Positions 62,067 through 64,000 of a stretch of 64,000 bases of DNA are shown here, in pieces (within the stretch, counting starts at the first letter, position 1; each line of letters starts with the position of its first letter). The notes under the pieces were generated by a model. The model was not told where the DNA came from, ran no database searches, and worked only from the letters and a program-made list of their open reading frames with translations. Origin of the DNA: Fervidibacter canadensis (GTDB lineage Bacteria > Armatimonadota > Fervidibacteria > Fervidibacterales > Fervidibacteraceae); NCBI GenBank assembly GCA_041446545.1, contig JBGOEJ010000017.1, positions 1-64,000 on the forward strand, given 5' to 3'. The position numbers were made by a program, and so were the translations under genes.

Positions 62067-63608
62067 GTGGTGGACAAGGTGCCGCTGCTGTCGCTGATTT
62101 TGTGGTTGCCGATTGTCGGCATGGTGCTTATTTTGTTGACGCCTAAGGAGCAAGTCAGGCTCATCCGTTTTTGGGCACACCTGTTCACGGGCGCCGTTTT
62201 GGTGCTCAGTTTGGGGCTTTGGTTTGGCTTTGGTCCAGAACTTCACGGGGTGATGCAGTTTGAGGAGCGTTACAACTGGGTGCCCCTTTTGGGCATTCGC
62301 TACCATCTCGGCATTGACGGTCTGTCTATGCCGTTAGTTGTGCTAACGGCTTTGCTGACCTTTTTGAGCATGGTCTATTCGCCGACTGCCATCCATCATC
62401 GCGAGAAGGAATACTACGCCCTGTTTTTGCTGCTGGAAACGGGCATGATCGGAGTCTTTATTGCCCTTGATTTCGTGCTCTTTTATGTGTTTTGGGAAGT
62501 TTCGCTTGTGCCGATGTATTTCCTCATCGGCATTTGGGGCGGTCCAAAGCGCGAATATGCTGCCATCAAGTTTTTCCTCTACACGCTGCTTGGCTCTGTC
62601 GCCATGTTGCTTTCCATCCTCGTTTGCTACTTCAACAGTTCGCCGCGCACTTTTGACATGATGGAACTTACCCAACAACAACCATTAGCAAAAGCACCCT
62701 TGATCGTGCAAGCCCTCGTTTGGCTCGGTTTTTACCTTGCTTTCGCTATCAAAGTTCCTGTCTTTCCTTTCCACACTTGGTTGCCCGATGCCCATGTGGA
62801 AGCGCCGACGGCAGGGAGCGTCATCTTGGCGGGCATCTTGCTGAAGATGGGCACCTACGGTTTGGTGCGAGTGAATTTGCCATTGCTGCCGGAAGCCTCC
62901 GATGTGTTCTGGGGGCTACTGGGTATCCTCGCCCTCATCAACATCATCTATGGGTCGCTGGTAGCGATGGGGCAGGACGACCTCAAAAAACTCATCGCTT
63001 ACTCATCCATCGGGCACATGGGCTTTGTGATGCTGGGTGTAGCGGCAGCCGCCAAAGATGGGATGGCGTTTGCCGATGCTGCTACCCGCAGTGCCAAAGT
63101 CATGGCTCTCAACGGGGCAACTTGGACGATGATCGCCCACGGCTTGATGACGGGGGCAATGTTCCTGCTCGTCGGCGTCATCTACGAGCGGGCACACCAT
63201 CGTGACCTTAATCGCTTCGGCGGATTGTGGGCGCAAATGCCAGTTTACGGTAGCCTGTTCATCTTCTTTGCGATGGCAGAATTGGGTTTGCCTGGTCTGG
63301 CAGGGTTTTGGGGCGAATTTTTCTCGGTGCTTGGTTCGTTCCGCATTTACCAATGGGCAGGTTTCGCCGTCCTCGGCATCGTCATCACCGCTGCCTATTT
63401 CCTCTGGACGGTGCAGCGGATGTTCTTAGGCGAACTCAGGGATGAATACCGTCACTTTCCTGACATGAACTTACGCGAGCAATTGTCGCTTTGGCCGCTT
63501 GTCGTCCTGACTTTTCTTGTCGGTGTCTACCCACCGATCTTGTTGCGAGTCATCCAACCAGCCATGGAGCAAGTCGTAGAGTGGATGATGCGGGTTCATG
63601 GTTTTTAA
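62067..63608 (+). CDS. nuoM: NADH-quinone oxidoreductase subunit M
   Basis: 513 residues from GTG behind AAAGGAGGT. Antiporter subunit with the helix 5 Glu in FYVFWEVSLVPMYFLIGIW, FPFHTWLPDAHVEAPTAGSV and the Lys-rich loop KKLIAYSSIGHMGFVML. A 25-residue insert of helical type lies after that (AAAAKDGMAFADAATRSAK). nuoN is expected next but lies beyond or is absent; the window ends first. Confidence 0.96.
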   Translation: MVDKVPLLSLILWLPIVGMVLILLTPKEQVRLIRFWAHLFTGAVLVLSLGLWFGFGPELHGVMQFEERYNWVPLLGIRYHLGIDGLSMPLVVLTALLTFLSMVYSPTAIHHREKEYYALFLLLETGMIGVFIALDFVLFYVFWEVSLVPMYFLIGIWGGPKREYAAIKFFLYTLLGSVAMLLSILVCYFNSSPRTFDMMELTQQQPLAKAPLIVQALVWLGFYLAFAIKVPVFPFHTWLPDAHVEAPTAGSVILAGILLKMGTYGLVRVNLPLLPEASDVFWGLLGILALINIIYGSLVAMGQDDLKKLIAYSSIGHMGFVMLGVAAAAKDGMAFADAATRSAKVMALNGATWTMIAHGLMTGAMFLLVGVIYERAHHRDLNRFGGLWAQMPVYGSLFIFFAMAELGLPGLAGFWGEFFSVLGSFRIYQWAGFAVLGIVITAAYFLWTVQRMFLGELRDEYRHFPDMNLREQLSLWPLVVLTFLVGVYPPILLRVIQPAMEQVVEWMMRVHGF

Positions 63609-64000
63609 TGAGGTCAAGGAAGATTTCTGCACCACCGTTGGTGACACAGCATTAAGCAACTCGCCCATCGTTGGTCTACTTTTCGCTTATTTGTCACCTA
63701 CCCGACCCTTTCCTTTCTCTCCCCACCCTTTTCGCCCATGCCCAATGCTTACGACCAGCACAGTCAACCGAGCGTCGGTTTCGCAACTATCGCCACCAAA
63801 ACCCGACGCAGCCTCTGAAGCAGTGCCCACATCAAAAAATTGGATGAAGCACTTCGCTGCTTCACTCAAGTCGTTCAACATCCCGCCGCCTCACCTCGCC
63901 TCAAAGCCATCGCTGACCTTTTCTTGGGTTTGGTGGGCATCCAGAAGTTCTCCGCCCAACGATGGCGGGTGCGCAGAAACGAAGAAGAAAGTTGGGTCGC
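63609..64000. other. Right-edge region: no clear gene, one coding-like stretch
   Basis: A pyrimidine-rich stretch (63700-63740) follows nuoM. From 63818 to the edge, one plus-strand frame is open and reads LDEALRCFTQVVQHPAASPR and LKAIADLFLGLVG, like a TPR unit, but it has no start codon in context and an in-frame TGA at 63815. It may be a 5'-lost gene or the start of a new one. nuoN is not seen. Confidence 0.3.

Noticed and set aside
1..64000. CRISPR array, tRNA or rRNA gene
   Set aside because: No regular 25-40 base repeats with spacers, no T-loop plus cloverleaf pattern and no rRNA-like sequence were found by reading the gaps.

Overview
This window looks like a thermophilic Armatimonadota chromosome, possibly the Candidatus Fervidibacter lineage. 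That is an inference from gene content: secreted carbohydrate-active enzymes, DUF1080, GxGYxYP, DUF1501 and planctomycete-type cytochrome proteins, the futalosine-pathway gene mqnA, and a nuo operon without nuoEFG. No rRNA or marker phylogeny is available here. Most of the window is GC-rich with strong GGAGG or GGGGTG ribosome sites. The first ~6.5 kb is clearly more AT-rich.

Left region (1-6.9 kb): a polymorphic-toxin-like gene enters from the left edge. It carries acidic calcium-binding-type repeats and a C-terminal PD-(D/E)XK-like nuclease domain. Two tandem paralogous small genes follow and look like immunity genes. Behind them lie a frameshifted HEAT-type secreted protein, a decayed metzincin protease gene, an intact HEAT-type secreted protein and a trace of an XRE regulator. 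This is a decaying accessory island.

6.9-23 kb: extracellular carbohydrate and respiration genes. These are a GxGYxYP glycosidase-like protein, a double DUF1080 protein, an operon of a planctomycete-type cytochrome c giant protein, a retropepsin-like protease and a DUF1501 Tat protein, then iolB, a NicO-type metal transporter, mqnA, a decayed DUF6338 gene with its small partner, and a clan-A glycosidase. Palindromic GGCTATTAGCC repeats and an inverted-repeat element lie in the intergenic gaps.

23-50 kb: housekeeping and metabolic genes. They include rpsT, a TPR protein, a GAF/HD-GYP regulator, a dehydrogenase, an ornithine cyclodeaminase family enzyme, a DRG-like GTPase, a second NicO-like transporter, an FtsX/MacA-type pair without an ATPase, a Nudix enzyme, a superfamily 1 helicase, a broken glycosidase, a siroheme nitrite/sulfite reductase, a pectate-lyase-fold protein, a beta-propeller-type glycosidase-like protein, an MDR dehydrogenase, a sugar epimerase, a zinc ribbon protein, a membrane phosphatase-like protein, a PPi-type phosphofructokinase, a Nudix enzyme and an esterase.

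50-64 kb: two cytochrome c genes lead into a nuo (complex I) operon in the order A, C, D, H, J, K, L, M. nuoB and nuoI are absent. The operon is interrupted at three gene boundaries by conflict-type cassettes: a coiled-coil PD-(D/E)XK-like protein, a tandemly duplicated hicBA pair and a DUF433/DUF5615 pair. MqnA (menaquinone), nuo and the cytochromes together suggest a menaquinone-based respiratory chain. The most striking points are the toxin/immunity locus, the mosaic hicBA duplication and the cassette invasion of the nuo operon.
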